Shown: positions 40,238 to 48,631 of the stretch, piece after piece | Layout of the letters: each line of letters starts with the position of its first letter | Numbering within the stretch: position 1 is the first letter of the stretch | Assembly (NCBI RefSeq): GCF_014256275.1 | Contig: NZ_JACCFE010000002.1 | Span: forward strand, 248,001 to 312,000 | DNA length: 64,000 bases | Direction of reading: 5' to 3' | Origin: Rhodococcus sp. 4CII | Lineage (GTDB): Bacteria; Actinomycetota; Actinomycetes; Mycobacteriales; Mycobacteriaceae | Position numbers and translations under genes: made by a program | Notes under the pieces: model-generated | The model's input: only the letters and a program-made list of their open reading frames with translations | Told to the model about the DNA's origin: nothing | The model's database searches: none

Positions 40238-41161
40238 ATGGAGCTGTCGCTGCGCCGGTTGCGGATGCTTCGGGAGTTACACCGCCGAGGCACCGTCACG
40301 GCCGCCGCGCTGGCCTTGCACTACACCACATCCGCGGTATCCCAGCAGCTCACCCAGCTCGAACGCGAAGTCGGCGCAAAACTGTTCGAGCGGCGCGGTC
40401 GGCGGGTACAACTCACCGAGATCGGGCTTCTCCTCGCCGAGCATGCCGAGGAGATCATGCGATCGGTGGACCGCGCGACGTGTGCCCTCGAACAAACGCA
40501 GGACGGGGTCACGGCCCGATTGACCGTGGGCGTGTGGGCATCCGTCGCGGCGAGCCTGCTGCCGAGTGCGCTGACGTTGCTGGCCGCCGAACATCCCGGC
40601 ATCGAAGTGCGAACGAGGGAATTCGCGCCTGAGGACACCGCAGTCGCAGTACGGGACGGCTCGCTGGACTTCTCGTTCGTGATCGACTATTCCGACTACC
40701 CGATGCAGTGGGACCCGGAGTTGACCAGAGTGGTGATCGCAGTGGAGCGACTGCACGCAGCGCTGCCTCCGGGGACGGTTTCCGCCAGAACCATGACGCT
40801 GGCGGACCTCGCCGAGCATCCCTGGATCCTTGCGGGACCCAATTCGCATTTCGGCCGCGCGGTGCGCCTGGCCTGTCAGCGTTGCGGATTCGAACCCAGG
40901 ATCAACCATGAGGTCGGCGAGCAGGCGACGGCGCTCGCGATGGTTTCCGCAGGCCTGGGAGTCACCCTGGTCTCCGATCTCGGACTGACGCTGCGCCCGC
41001 CAGGAATGGATGTCGTCCCTCTGACCGAACCGCTCATGCGGACGATCTCGATCGCCCATCGAGGGACAGAAGCGCACCGGCCGCCGCTGCAACTGGTGAT
41101 CGACGCCGTGCGTGCCGCGGCGGCCGCACAGGGGCTCGCCGCGCGGACACCGTACCCGTAG
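40238..41161 (+). CDS. LysR-family transcriptional regulator
   Basis: 307 residues. An N-terminal winged helix-turn-helix (LRRLRMLRELHRRGTVTAAALALHYTTSAVSQQLTQLERE, about 5-43) is followed by a periplasmic-binding-type effector domain (LTVGVWASVAASLLPSAL..., LDFSFVIDY, GLGVTLVSDLGL). It is divergent from the dehydrogenase and MHS transporter genes, its likely targets. The effector is unknown; an amino acid or 2-oxoacid would fit the neighbours. Confidence 0.92.
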   Translation: MELSLRRLRMLRELHRRGTVTAAALALHYTTSAVSQQLTQLEREVGAKLFERRGRRVQLTEIGLLLAEHAEEIMRSVDRATCALEQTQDGVTARLTVGVWASVAASLLPSALTLLAAEHPGIEVRTREFAPEDTAVAVRDGSLDFSFVIDYSDYPMQWDPELTRVVIAVERLHAALPPGTVSARTMTLADLAEHPWILAGPNSHFGRAVRLACQRCGFEPRINHEVGEQATALAMVSAGLGVTLVSDLGLTLRPPGMDVVPLTEPLMRTISIAHRGTEAHRPPLQLVIDAVRAAAAAQGLAARTPYP

Positions 41162-41215
41162 CCGAAGAGGACACACGTTCAGCAGCAGGTTCCGACGAAT
41201 GAACACGATCACAGA

Positions 41216-41728
41216 TCAGCGAGGAACTGCGAGCGTCGTAGTTGTCGACGGTGTGGGTCTCGTCCGCGTCGGCAGCTCGGGTGCTGGTGGCAGCGTCCAG
41301 GTGGTGGTCGGCACCGACGAGGGTCTCACGGGGAGTACCTCGAACGTCGTCTGCACCACCATCGACGGGGTCGGCAGGCAACGCAGCCCGGCCACCTGGA
41401 AACCGCGACTGCCGCGATTCGGCACCATCGCGCGGAAGTCGGCGACACTGCCGACCTGACGGGTTTCGCCCAGGACTCGATCGCCGAATTCCACCGCCCA
41501 CGGTCCGCCGCAGGTCGGTAGATTCGTCGCGTTGTACTCGATGCGGTCGCCCGGCTGCCCGCGCGACGGAGTGAGAGTGAGGACCGGCCCTGCAGGATCG
41601 AGCATCTGCGCCGCTTCCGGTTCCGCTTCGCTCGACGCACCGCCGCCGGTGTGTACTGCGAGGAGGACGACGACGGACCCGACGAATATCGTCGTCGTCA
41701 ACCAGAGTGTCTGCCGCAACGGTCTCAC
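41216..41728 (-). CDS. Small secreted or membrane-anchored protein, function unknown
   Basis: 170 residues. An N-terminal signal or anchor helix (TLWLTTTIFVGSVVVLLAVHTG, about 7-28) leads to a predicted beta-rich domain (VLTLTPSRGQPGDRIEYNATNLP...CGGPWAVEFGDRVLGET...TFEVLP) that resembles an Ig-like fold, with Cys73 and Cys117 possibly forming a disulfide. The last 35 residues are a Pro/Thr-rich tail (SSVPTTTWTLPPAPELPTRTRP). GTG start. It is isolated, facing the LysR gene 54 bp away. I cannot name a family. Confidence 0.6.
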   Translation of the reverse strand: MRPLRQTLWLTTTIFVGSVVVLLAVHTGGGASSEAEPEAAQMLDPAGPVLTLTPSRGQPGDRIEYNATNLPTCGGPWAVEFGDRVLGETRQVGSVADFRAMVPNRGSRGFQVAGLRCLPTPSMVVQTTFEVLPVRPSSVPTTTWTLPPAPELPTRTRPTPSTTTTLAVPR

Positions 41729-41867
41729 CTCGCACCGTCAATTATGCGGCACTGCGACCCGTGCCCCACAGAATGAGCGGCCAGCGCATGCGATCAGGGC
41801 CGGGTGGGCCGGCGCGTACACCGGATGCCACGCAATGACTCACGGCCCGATATCGGCACCGAAGGAA

Positions 41868-41897
41868 GGGCTCGGCGAGATGATTCTCGCCGAGCCC
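41868..41897 (-). terminator. Strong terminator hairpin after the suf operon
   Basis: GGGCTCGGCGAGA (41868-41880), loop TGAT, TCTCGCCGAGCCC (41885-41897): a perfect 13-bp stem 24 bp beyond the sufT stop. Reading leftward it is followed by TTCCTTC, a modest pyrimidine run. It should end the sufR/sufBCDSUT transcript and can insulate the secreted-protein gene. Confidence 0.75.
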
Positions 41898-41921
41898 GTC
41901 GTCCTCAGGAGTGGTGGATCG

Positions 41922-42338
41922 TCAGACCGTGAAACCGAGGGCGCGCAACTGTTCGCGACCGTCCTCGGTGATCTTGTCCGGACCCCACGGCGGGAGCCAC
42001 ACCCAGTTGATCTTCAGTTCGCTGCACAGACCGCTGCGCACGAGCGCGCCGCGGGACTGGTCCTCGATGACATCGGTCAGCGGGCAGGCCGCGGACGTAA
42101 GGGTCATGTCGAGGGTGACGACGTCCTCTTCCTCGGTGATGCCGTACACGAGGCCGAGGTCGACGACGTTGATGCCCAGTTCCGGGTCGACGACGTCGCG
42201 CATGGCCTCCTCGAGCACCTCGAGGCGTTCCGGGTCGGGCACCGCGCCCGACGCGGCAGGGGCGGTCTCGCCCTGGTCGGCCGTCGCCTGCTCCGGTACG
42301 GCGGTGGCGTCCGCCTCCGGCGTCTGCGTCTCGCTCAT
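41922..42338 (-). CDS. sufT: SufT-like Fe-S maturation protein (DUF59/MIP18)
   Basis: 138 residues. A disordered acidic N-terminus of about 40 residues leads to a DUF59 domain with DPELGINVVDLGLVYGI, LTSAACPLTDVIEDQ (conserved Cys) and VWLPPWGPDKITEDGREQLRALGF. DUF59 proteins at the end of suf operons assist Fe-S cluster maturation of targets. The ATG overlaps the sufU stop by 4 nt. Last gene of the operon; the terminator follows. Confidence 0.88.
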   Translation of the reverse strand: MSETQTPEADATAVPEQATADQGETAPAASGAVPDPERLEVLEEAMRDVVDPELGINVVDLGLVYGITEEEDVVTLDMTLTSAACPLTDVIEDQSRGALVRSGLCSELKINWVWLPPWGPDKITEDGREQLRALGFTV

Positions 42339-42850
42339 GATGCCTGTCCTCCGATTCGAGCTGGTTCGCCGTCTGCTGTCGGAACGGCCGAATCCTGTTC
42401 GTCCACGACGCGGTCGTCCACTATCTGAACAACCGCGTCCTTGAATGCCATCCATCCCAGCAGCGCGCATTTGACGCGGGCCGGGTACTTCGAGACGCCG
42501 ACGAAGGCGATGCCGTCCCCGAGGACGTCCTCGTCTCCTTCGACGGTACCGCGGCTGCTGACCATTTCGTTGAACGCGGCAACGGTCTGCAGCGCCTGCT
42601 CGACGGGCATGCCCACCACCTGGTCGGTGAGCACCGAGGTGGACGCCTGGCTGATGGAACAGCCCTGACCGTCGTACGACACATCCACCACCGTGCCGTC
42701 GTCGGCGAGCTGCACCCGAAGCGTCACTTCGTCACCGCACGTGGGGTTGACGTGATGAACCTCGGCGCCGAACGGTTCGCGCAGTCCGCGGCCGTGGGGA
42801 TGCTTGTAATGATCCAGGATCACTTCCTGGTACATCTGTTCCATTCTCAT
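42335..42850 (-). CDS. sufU: SufU Fe-S assembly protein
   Basis: 171 residues. IscU/SufU fold with the three conserved cysteines Cys38 (NPTCGDEV), Cys64 (GQGCSISQAS) and Cys128 (RVKCALLGW) and Asp40. In Gram-positive SUF systems SufU binds zinc and accepts sulfur from SufS. The ATG overlaps the sufS stop by 4 nt. ATG at 42850 was chosen from a longer open frame because family homology (MRMEQMYQEVILDHYKHP) begins here. Confidence 0.94.
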   Translation of the reverse strand: MRMEQMYQEVILDHYKHPHGRGLREPFGAEVHHVNPTCGDEVTLRVQLADDGTVVDVSYDGQGCSISQASTSVLTDQVVGMPVEQALQTVAAFNEMVSSRGTVEGDEDVLGDGIAFVGVSKYPARVKCALLGWMAFKDAVVQIVDDRVVDEQDSAVPTADGEPARIGGQAS

Positions 42851-44106
42851 GCAGGCACCTCCCCGAAGAACTCCTGTGCACGCCGAATCGCGGCCGCGAG
42901 AGCGTCGACCTCGTCGAGCGTGTTGTACAGCGCGAACGACGCCCTCGCGGTCGCCGCGACCCCGAATCGGCGGTGCAGCGGCCACGCGCAGTGATGACCC
43001 ACGCGAATGGCGACGCCCTCGTCGTCGAGTATCTGACCGAGATCGTGGGCGTGAATTCCGTCGACGACGAACGACACGGCCCCGCCACGGTTCTCGGCAG
43101 TCGCCGGACCGATGATGCGCACGCCGTCGATGGCCCCGAGCGCGGCCAAGGCGGCCTCGACCAGGGTGTGTTCGTGCGCCGCAACGGCATCCATCCCGAT
43201 CTCGTCGAGATACCGCACCGCAGCGCCGAGACCGATCACCTGCGACGTCATCGGGACGCCGGCCTCGAACCGCTGCGGGGGCGGTGCGTACGTGGTGCGC
43301 TCCATCGTGACGGTCTCGATCATCGACCCACCGGTGATGAACGGCGGCATGGCGTTCAGCAGCTCCCGGCGGCCGTACAGGACACCCACGCCGGACGGAC
43401 CGAGCATCTTGTGGCCCGAGAACGCCGCATAGTCCACGCCGAGGCCGTGGAAGTCGACGGCCATGTGCGGGACGGACTGGCACGCGTCGAGCACGACGAG
43501 CGCCCCGACCGCACGGGCGCGCCGCACCAGCTCGTCGACGGGCGCCACCGCTCCCGTCACGTTCGACTGGTGCGTGAACGCGACGACCTTCACGGCGTCG
43601 GTCAGCTCGAGCGAATCCAGGTCGATCCGTCCGTCGTCGGTGACGCCGTACCAGCGCAGCGTCGCACCGGTACTGCGCGCGAGCTCTTGCCACGGAACGA
43701 GATTGGCGTGATGCTCGAGCTCGGTGATGACGATCTCGTCGCCGGGTCCGAGGTGTCGATCGAAGCGTTCGTCACCGAGAACGTGGGTCACGAGGTTCAG
43801 CGATTCCGTCGCGTTCTTCGTGAACACGAGTTCGTCGCTGTCGGCACCGACGAAGGTGGCGATCGCCGCACGCGCGTTCTCGTACGCGTCCGTGGCCTCT
43901 TCGGCGAGCTGGTGAGCGCCTCGGTGCACGGCCGCATTACAGGTGGTGAGAAACTCCCTCTCGGCGTCGAGTACCTGGTTCGGGCGCTGCGAAGTCGCAC
44001 CTGAATCGAGGTACACCAGCGGTTTTCCGTCGCGGACCGTACGGGCCAGGATCGGGAAGTCCTCCCGGATCCGGGTGACGTCGAATACGCGCACCGAGGT
44101 GGTCAT
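42847..44106 (-). CDS. sufS: Cysteine desulfurase SufS (Csd)
   Basis: 419 residues. PLP enzyme that takes sulfur from cysteine as a persulfide and passes it to SufU. Lys233 (SGHKMLGPSG) forms the PLP Schiff base and Cys373 (GHHCAWPLH) is the persulfide cysteine. TELEHHANLVPWQ and the DACQSVPHM segment complete the group II aminotransferase-V pattern. It starts 6 bp after sufC and overlaps sufU, so sufC-S-U-T are tightly coupled. Confidence 0.95.
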   Translation of the reverse strand: MTTSVRVFDVTRIREDFPILARTVRDGKPLVYLDSGATSQRPNQVLDAEREFLTTCNAAVHRGAHQLAEEATDAYENARAAIATFVGADSDELVFTKNATESLNLVTHVLGDERFDRHLGPGDEIVITELEHHANLVPWQELARSTGATLRWYGVTDDGRIDLDSLELTDAVKVVAFTHQSNVTGAVAPVDELVRRARAVGALVVLDACQSVPHMAVDFHGLGVDYAAFSGHKMLGPSGVGVLYGRRELLNAMPPFITGGSMIETVTMERTTYAPPPQRFEAGVPMTSQVIGLGAAVRYLDEIGMDAVAAHEHTLVEAALAALGAIDGVRIIGPATAENRGGAVSFVVDGIHAHDLGQILDDEGVAIRVGHHCAWPLHRRFGVAATARASFALYNTLDEVDALAAAIRRAQEFFGEVPA

Positions 44107-44112
44107 CTGCGT

Positions 44113-44922
44113 TTATGCTCCTTGCGTTGCTGCAGCCTGGGTGAAGCGCTCGTAGCCGTTCGCCTCGAGTTCGTCGGCCAGTTCCGGCCCGCCCGACTCG
44201 ACGACGCGACCGCCCACGAACACATGGACGAATTCCGGCTTGATGTAGCGCAGAATCCGCGTGTAGTGCGTGATCAGCAGGATTCCGCCGTGCTCGCGGT
44301 CCTTGTAACGGTTCACGCCCTCGGAGACGACGCGCAGGGCGTCGACGTCCAGGCCGGAGTCGGTCTCGTCGAGGATCGCAATCTTCGGCTTGAGGAGACC
44401 GAGCTGCAGGATCTCGTGGCGCTTCTTCTCACCGCCGGAGAATCCCTCGTTGACGCTGCGCTCACCGAACGACGGGTCGATGTCCAGCTCGGTCAGCGCT
44501 TCCTTGACTTCCTTCACCCAGTGGCGGAGCTTGGGGGCCTCGCCACGGACGGCGGTGGCCGCGGTGCGCAGGAAGTTGGACATGGAGACGCCGGGGACCT
44601 CGACGGGGTACTGCATCGCGAGGAACAGTCCCGCGCGGGCGCGCTCGTCGACGGTCATCTCGAGAACGTCCTCACCGTTGAGGGTGATGGAGCCCGAGGT
44701 GATCTGGTACTTGGGGTGTCCGGCGATGGCGTAGGACAGCGTCGACTTGCCGGACCCGTTGGGTCCCATGATCGCGTGCGTCTCGCCGGAACGGACCGTC
44801 AGGTTCACACCCTTGAGGATGTTGATCGGTTCAGCGTTCTCGTCGGTGTTCGCGACGTCGACGTGCAGGTCCTTGATTTCCAGGACCGAGGTTTCGGGGG
44901 TGGAAGCGTCAGGGGTAGACAT
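44113..44922 (-). CDS. sufC: SufC Fe-S assembly ATPase
   Basis: 269 residues. ABC-type ATPase of the SufBCD scaffold. Walker A GPNGSGKS (53-60), signature FSGGEKKR, Walker B IAILDETDSGLD. No membrane partner; it energises rearrangement of the SufB-SufD dimer. 45 bp after sufD and 6 bp before sufS. Confidence 0.96.
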   Translation of the reverse strand: MSTPDASTPETSVLEIKDLHVDVANTDENAEPINILKGVNLTVRSGETHAIMGPNGSGKSTLSYAIAGHPKYQITSGSITLNGEDVLEMTVDERARAGLFLAMQYPVEVPGVSMSNFLRTAATAVRGEAPKLRHWVKEVKEALTELDIDPSFGERSVNEGFSGGEKKRHEILQLGLLKPKIAILDETDSGLDVDALRVVSEGVNRYKDREHGGILLITHYTRILRYIKPEFVHVFVGGRVVESGGPELADELEANGYERFTQAAATQGA

Positions 44923-44967
44923 TGTGATCCTTCGAAGAAATGGGAAGTAGGGGTCCGGCGGCGCGCG

Positions 44968-46197
44968 TCAGACGCCGACTGCGGCGAGTTCGGCCTCGAC
45001 GGCAGCCTCGAGACGCTCGCGGATCTCGGCGACGGCGATCTTGTTGATGATCTCGTGGAAGAACCCGCGCACGACGAGTCGCCGCGCCGCATCCTCGGGG
45101 ATTCCGCGGGCGCGCAGGTAGAACAATTGCTCGTCGTCGAATCGACCCGTGGCGCTGGCGTGGCCGGCACCCACGATCTCACCGGTCTCGATCTCCAGGT
45201 TCGGAACCGAATCCGCGCGTGCGCCATCCGTGAGGACGAGGTTGCGGTTCAGCTCGAACGTGTCGGTACCCTCGGCGGCCGCGCGGATCAGCACGTCGCC
45301 GATCCATACGGTGTGGGCGTCGGGTTTGCCGGACTCCGGATCACCCTGCAGGGCGCCCTTGTAGACCACGTTGGACTTGCAGTGCGGCTGCGAGTGATCC
45401 ACCAGCAGTCGCTGCTCGAAATGCTGACCCGCGTCGGCGAAGTACAGGCCGAGCAGTTCCGCATCGCCACCGGGGCCGTCGTACTTGACGGTCGCCGACA
45501 GACGGACGAGGTCGCCGCCGAGGCTGACCGCGTTGTGCCGCAGGACCGCGTCGCGGCCCAGCCGCGCGTGGTGGGACGCGACGTGCACGGTGTCGTCGGC
45601 CCAGTCCTGGACGGCGACCACGGTGAGGTGGGCGCTGTCGCCGAGGACGAACTCCACGTTCTCCGCGAACGTGCCGCTGCCGCGCTGGTCGAGAACGACG
45701 GTCGCCTTCGCGAACTCCCCCAGGCGGATCTGCAGGTGCCCGAAGGCCACCTTGCCCTCGCCCGGTCCCGTGACGGTGATGTTGATCGTCTCGGCGACCT
45801 CGACCTCACGGCCGACGGTGACGACGGTGGCCGTCTCGAATCCCGAGTAGGCCTGGGCGGCGACGCGGTCGGCGGGAACACCGGCCTTGCCGAGGCGGTC
45901 GTCGTCGCGTCCGACGGTCTCGACCTGGACGGTGTCCGGGCCGGCGACGTCCACGGTGACCGCACCGTTCGCGACCGCGGTTCCGTCGTGCAGGCCGCGG
46001 AGACGGCGCAGCGGCGTGAACCGCCAGACCTCGTCCCGGCCCCCGGGGATCTCGAAGGCCTTGACGTCGAACGACGTGAAGACCTCACCCTTGTTGACGA
46101 TCGGCGAACCGGTGGCGGTCCGCGCCACCCGCGGATTCTCGCCCGCGACGGCCCCCGTCACTCCGAGATTCTGGACACCAGTTTCTGGCGTGGTCAC
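44968..46197 (-). CDS. sufD: SufD scaffold subunit
   Basis: 409 residues, beta-helix protein paired with SufB. The conserved C-terminal SufBD segment is present (KSNVVYKGALQGDPESGKPDAHTVWIGDVLI, and GHASATGRFDDEQLFYLRARGIPEDAARRLVVRGFF). The GTG start at 46197 shares one base with the sufB stop (TAGTG), indicating translational coupling. Confidence 0.94.
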   Translation of the reverse strand: MTTPETGVQNLGVTGAVAGENPRVARTATGSPIVNKGEVFTSFDVKAFEIPGGRDEVWRFTPLRRLRGLHDGTAVANGAVTVDVAGPDTVQVETVGRDDDRLGKAGVPADRVAAQAYSGFETATVVTVGREVEVAETINITVTGPGEGKVAFGHLQIRLGEFAKATVVLDQRGSGTFAENVEFVLGDSAHLTVVAVQDWADDTVHVASHHARLGRDAVLRHNAVSLGGDLVRLSATVKYDGPGGDAELLGLYFADAGQHFEQRLLVDHSQPHCKSNVVYKGALQGDPESGKPDAHTVWIGDVLIRAAAEGTDTFELNRNLVLTDGARADSVPNLEIETGEIVGAGHASATGRFDDEQLFYLRARGIPEDAARRLVVRGFFHEIINKIAVAEIRERLEAAVEAELAAVGV

Positions 46198-47657
46198 TAA
46201 CCCACCGCCCCTTCCATCTGCAGTTCGATCAGGCGGTTCAATTCGAGGGCGTACTCCATCGGGAGTTCCTTGGCGATCGGCTCGACGAAGCCGCGCACGA
46301 CCGTGGCCATGGCCTCGTCCTCGGTGAGCCCGCGGCTCATCAGGTAGAACAGCTGGTCGTCGCTCACCTTCGACACGGTCGCCTCGTGTCCCATGGTCAC
46401 GTCGTCCTCGCGGATGTCCACGTAGGGGTACGTGTCGGAGCGGCTGATCTGATCGACCAGCAGGGCGTCACACTTGACGGTCGACTTGGAACCGTGGGCT
46501 CCCTTGTTGACCTGCACCAGTCCGCGGTAGGACGCGCGACCGCCGCCACGGGCCACCGACTTGCTGATGATCGTCGACGACGTGTGCGGCGCGAGATGCA
46601 GCATCTTGGCACCGGTGTCCTGGTGCTGACCCTCGCCGGCGAACGCCACGGAGAGCACCTCGCCGCGGGCGTGCTCGCCCATCATCCAGACGGCCGGGTA
46701 TTTCATGGTGACCTTGGAACCGATGTTGCCGTCGATCCACTCCATGGATCCGCCGGCCTCGACCTTGGTGCGCTTGGTGACCAGGTTGTAGACGTTGTTC
46801 GACCAGTTCTGGATGGTCGTGTAGCGGCAGTGGCCGCCCTTCTTCACGATGATCTCGACCACCGCGGAGTGCAGGGAGTCCGACTTGTAGATCGGCGCCG
46901 TGCAGCCCTCGACGTAGTGCACCGAGGCGCCCTCGTCGACGATGATCAGGGTCCGCTCGAACTGGCCCATGTTCTCCGTGTTGATCCGGAAGTAGGCCTG
47001 CAGCGGGATGTCGACGTGCACGCCCGGCGGGACGTAGATGAAGGAACCACCCGACCACACGGCGGTGTTCAGTGCGGAGAACTTGTTGTCGCCGGCGGGG
47101 ATGACGGTGCCGAAGTACTCCTGGAACAGCTCGGGGTGCTGCTTCAGTCCGGTGTCGGTGTCGAGGAAGATGACGCCCTGCGACTCGAGGTCCTCGCGGA
47201 TCGAGTGGTAGACCACCTCGGACTCGTACTGAGCGGCGACACCGGCGACGAGGCGCTGCTTCTCGGCCTCGGGGATGCCCAGCTTGTCGTACGTGTTCTT
47301 GATGTCCTCGGGCAGGTCTTCCCAGCTCTCGGCCTGCTTCTCGCTCGAGCGCACGAAGTACTTGATGTTGTCGAAGTCGATGCCTTCGAGGTTGGAACCC
47401 CAGTTCGGCATCGGCTTCTTGTCGAACGTCTTCAGCGCGCGCAGCCGGATGTCGAGCATCCAGTCCGGTTCGCTCTTCTTCGCCGAGATGTCGCGCACGA
47501 CGTCTTCGGACAGACCGCGCTGTGCACTGGCACCGGCCTCGTCGGAATCGGACCAGCCGTACCCGTAATGCCCGAGTGACGCGATGGTTTCTTCCTGCGT
47601 GAGCGGCTCGGCGTTAGCCGACGCAGTGGGTGTCACCTGGTCTGATGTGACGGTCAT
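46197..47657 (-). CDS. sufB: SufB scaffold subunit, intein-free
   Basis: 486 residues; the site of cluster assembly in SufBCD. Conserved features are SGGSFIYVPPGVHVDIPLQAYFRIN, VEGCTAPIY (cluster/persulfide-path Cys) and GHEATVSKVSDDQLFYLMSRGL. Length is normal: unlike M. tuberculosis Rv1461, no intein interrupts it. A strong SD (GGAAGGAG) precedes the ATG. It follows sufR by 92 bp. Confidence 0.96.
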   Translation of the reverse strand: MTVTSDQVTPTASANAEPLTQEETIASLGHYGYGWSDSDEAGASAQRGLSEDVVRDISAKKSEPDWMLDIRLRALKTFDKKPMPNWGSNLEGIDFDNIKYFVRSSEKQAESWEDLPEDIKNTYDKLGIPEAEKQRLVAGVAAQYESEVVYHSIREDLESQGVIFLDTDTGLKQHPELFQEYFGTVIPAGDNKFSALNTAVWSGGSFIYVPPGVHVDIPLQAYFRINTENMGQFERTLIIVDEGASVHYVEGCTAPIYKSDSLHSAVVEIIVKKGGHCRYTTIQNWSNNVYNLVTKRTKVEAGGSMEWIDGNIGSKVTMKYPAVWMMGEHARGEVLSVAFAGEGQHQDTGAKMLHLAPHTSSTIISKSVARGGGRASYRGLVQVNKGAHGSKSTVKCDALLVDQISRSDTYPYVDIREDDVTMGHEATVSKVSDDQLFYLMSRGLTEDEAMATVVRGFVEPIAKELPMEYALELNRLIELQMEGAVG

Positions 47658-47687
47658 GCGAGCTCCTTCCGGAGTCTTGTTACGAGA

Positions 47688-47708
47688 CCGGCGAGGGCTG
47701 GTCGCCGG
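47688..47708 (-). other. Hairpin in the sufR-sufB intergenic leader
   Basis: CCGGCGA (47688-47694), 7-nt loop GGGCTGG, TCGCCGG (47702-47708), about 30 nt upstream of the sufB start. It might stabilise the sufB mRNA 5' end after processing or partly terminate sufR transcripts. No function is proven. Confidence 0.4.
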
Positions 47709-47749
47709 TGGAAAACAGGTTGCTGACTAGAGATCTATCGAAAGTGGTG

Positions 47750-48499
47750 CTATTGGGGACCGGACGGCGGAACGAGTGGAACGTGGGTTGTGCATGCGCA
47801 GTCACCGTTCGCGATGGTCGCGAGCCGTTGGACGTGAGTGCCGAGCAACTGGGCGAACGCTGCCTTCTCGGCTTCGCACAGTTCCGGGAACTCCTCTGCC
47901 ACGTGCGAGACCGGGCAGTGGTGCTGGCAGATCTGTACGCCGTTGCCGACGGGCCGCGTCGACGCGGCGAACCCGGCGTTGGTGAAGGCGTCGGCGATGG
48001 CGTCCGCGGTGGATTCGAGACCCTCGGCGCTCTGATCGGCGGCGGGTGTCACATTTCCGACGATCGCCTGGACCCGCCGACGGGCGAATTCGGTGATCGC
48101 GGCATCTCCCCCGACCTCACGGAGTTGACGCATGGCGGCGCCCGCGAGGTCGTCGTAGGCGTGACCGAGCCTGCCGCGGCCCTTGGCGGTGATCTGGAAG
48201 TGCTTCGCGGGCCGTCCCCGTCCGCGGTGACGCACGGCGACGGAGGACGCCTCGCGCGCCTCACCGGACTCGAGCAGTGCGTCGAGGTGTCGCCGGACAC
48301 CGGCGGCGCTCAGACCGAGCCGGGTGCCGATTTCCGATGCCGTGATGGGTCCCTCTTCGAGGAGGAGTTTCACGACGGCGGCGCGCGTGTGTCCTTCGTG
48401 TCCGACGGCAACGGGTGACGCGGTTCCGACGGGCGCCGCGGAGGAAGGCGCGTGAGCTGCGCTTTCCTTGCCTGCACGTGGTGCCGTATCCGTTTTCAC
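47750..48499 (-). CDS. sufR: SufR Fe-S-sensing repressor of the suf operon
   Basis: 249 residues. An N-terminal winged helix-turn-helix (VVKLLLEEGPITASEIGTRLGLSAAGVRRHLDALLESG, about 42-79) with the wing RHRGRGRPAKHFQIT, then a C-terminal sensor domain with Cys191, Cys195, Cys208, Cys234 and Cys236 (CQHHC, ELCEAE, GDCAC), which supplies [4Fe-4S] ligands as in Rv1460. Holo-SufR represses suf; loss of the cluster under iron or oxidative/nitrosative stress derepresses it. The GTG start sits inside the predicted operator. First gene of the suf operon. Confidence 0.94.
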   Translation of the reverse strand: MKTDTAPRAGKESAAHAPSSAAPVGTASPVAVGHEGHTRAAVVKLLLEEGPITASEIGTRLGLSAAGVRRHLDALLESGEAREASSVAVRHRGRGRPAKHFQITAKGRGRLGHAYDDLAGAAMRQLREVGGDAAITEFARRRVQAIVGNVTPAADQSAEGLESTADAIADAFTNAGFAASTRPVGNGVQICQHHCPVSHVAEEFPELCEAEKAAFAQLLGTHVQRLATIANGDCACTTHVPLVPPSGPQ

Positions 48500-48510
48500 A
48501 ACACCAGTGT
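48496..48510 (-). promoter_or_regulatory. SufR operator overlapping the sufR start codon
   Basis: Read leftward the sequence is ACACTGGTGTTGTGA, an exact fit to ACACT-N5-TGTGA, the SufR box described for M. tuberculosis. It spans the GTG start (48499-48497), implying that the transcript starts at or near the start codon and that SufR blocks its own promoter. The rest of the 132-bp divergent gap to mptB has no gene. Confidence 0.7.
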
Positions 48511-48631
48511 GACGGAATTCCGATCGAAGGTCTACTAAGGGTGCCCTGTCTTACACCTGTGATTTTGTTCCGGCCGCGCCCGGGAATACTGGCGGAACCG
48601 GCCGTGTCCGCCGCACCGCTACGCTGCCTGT

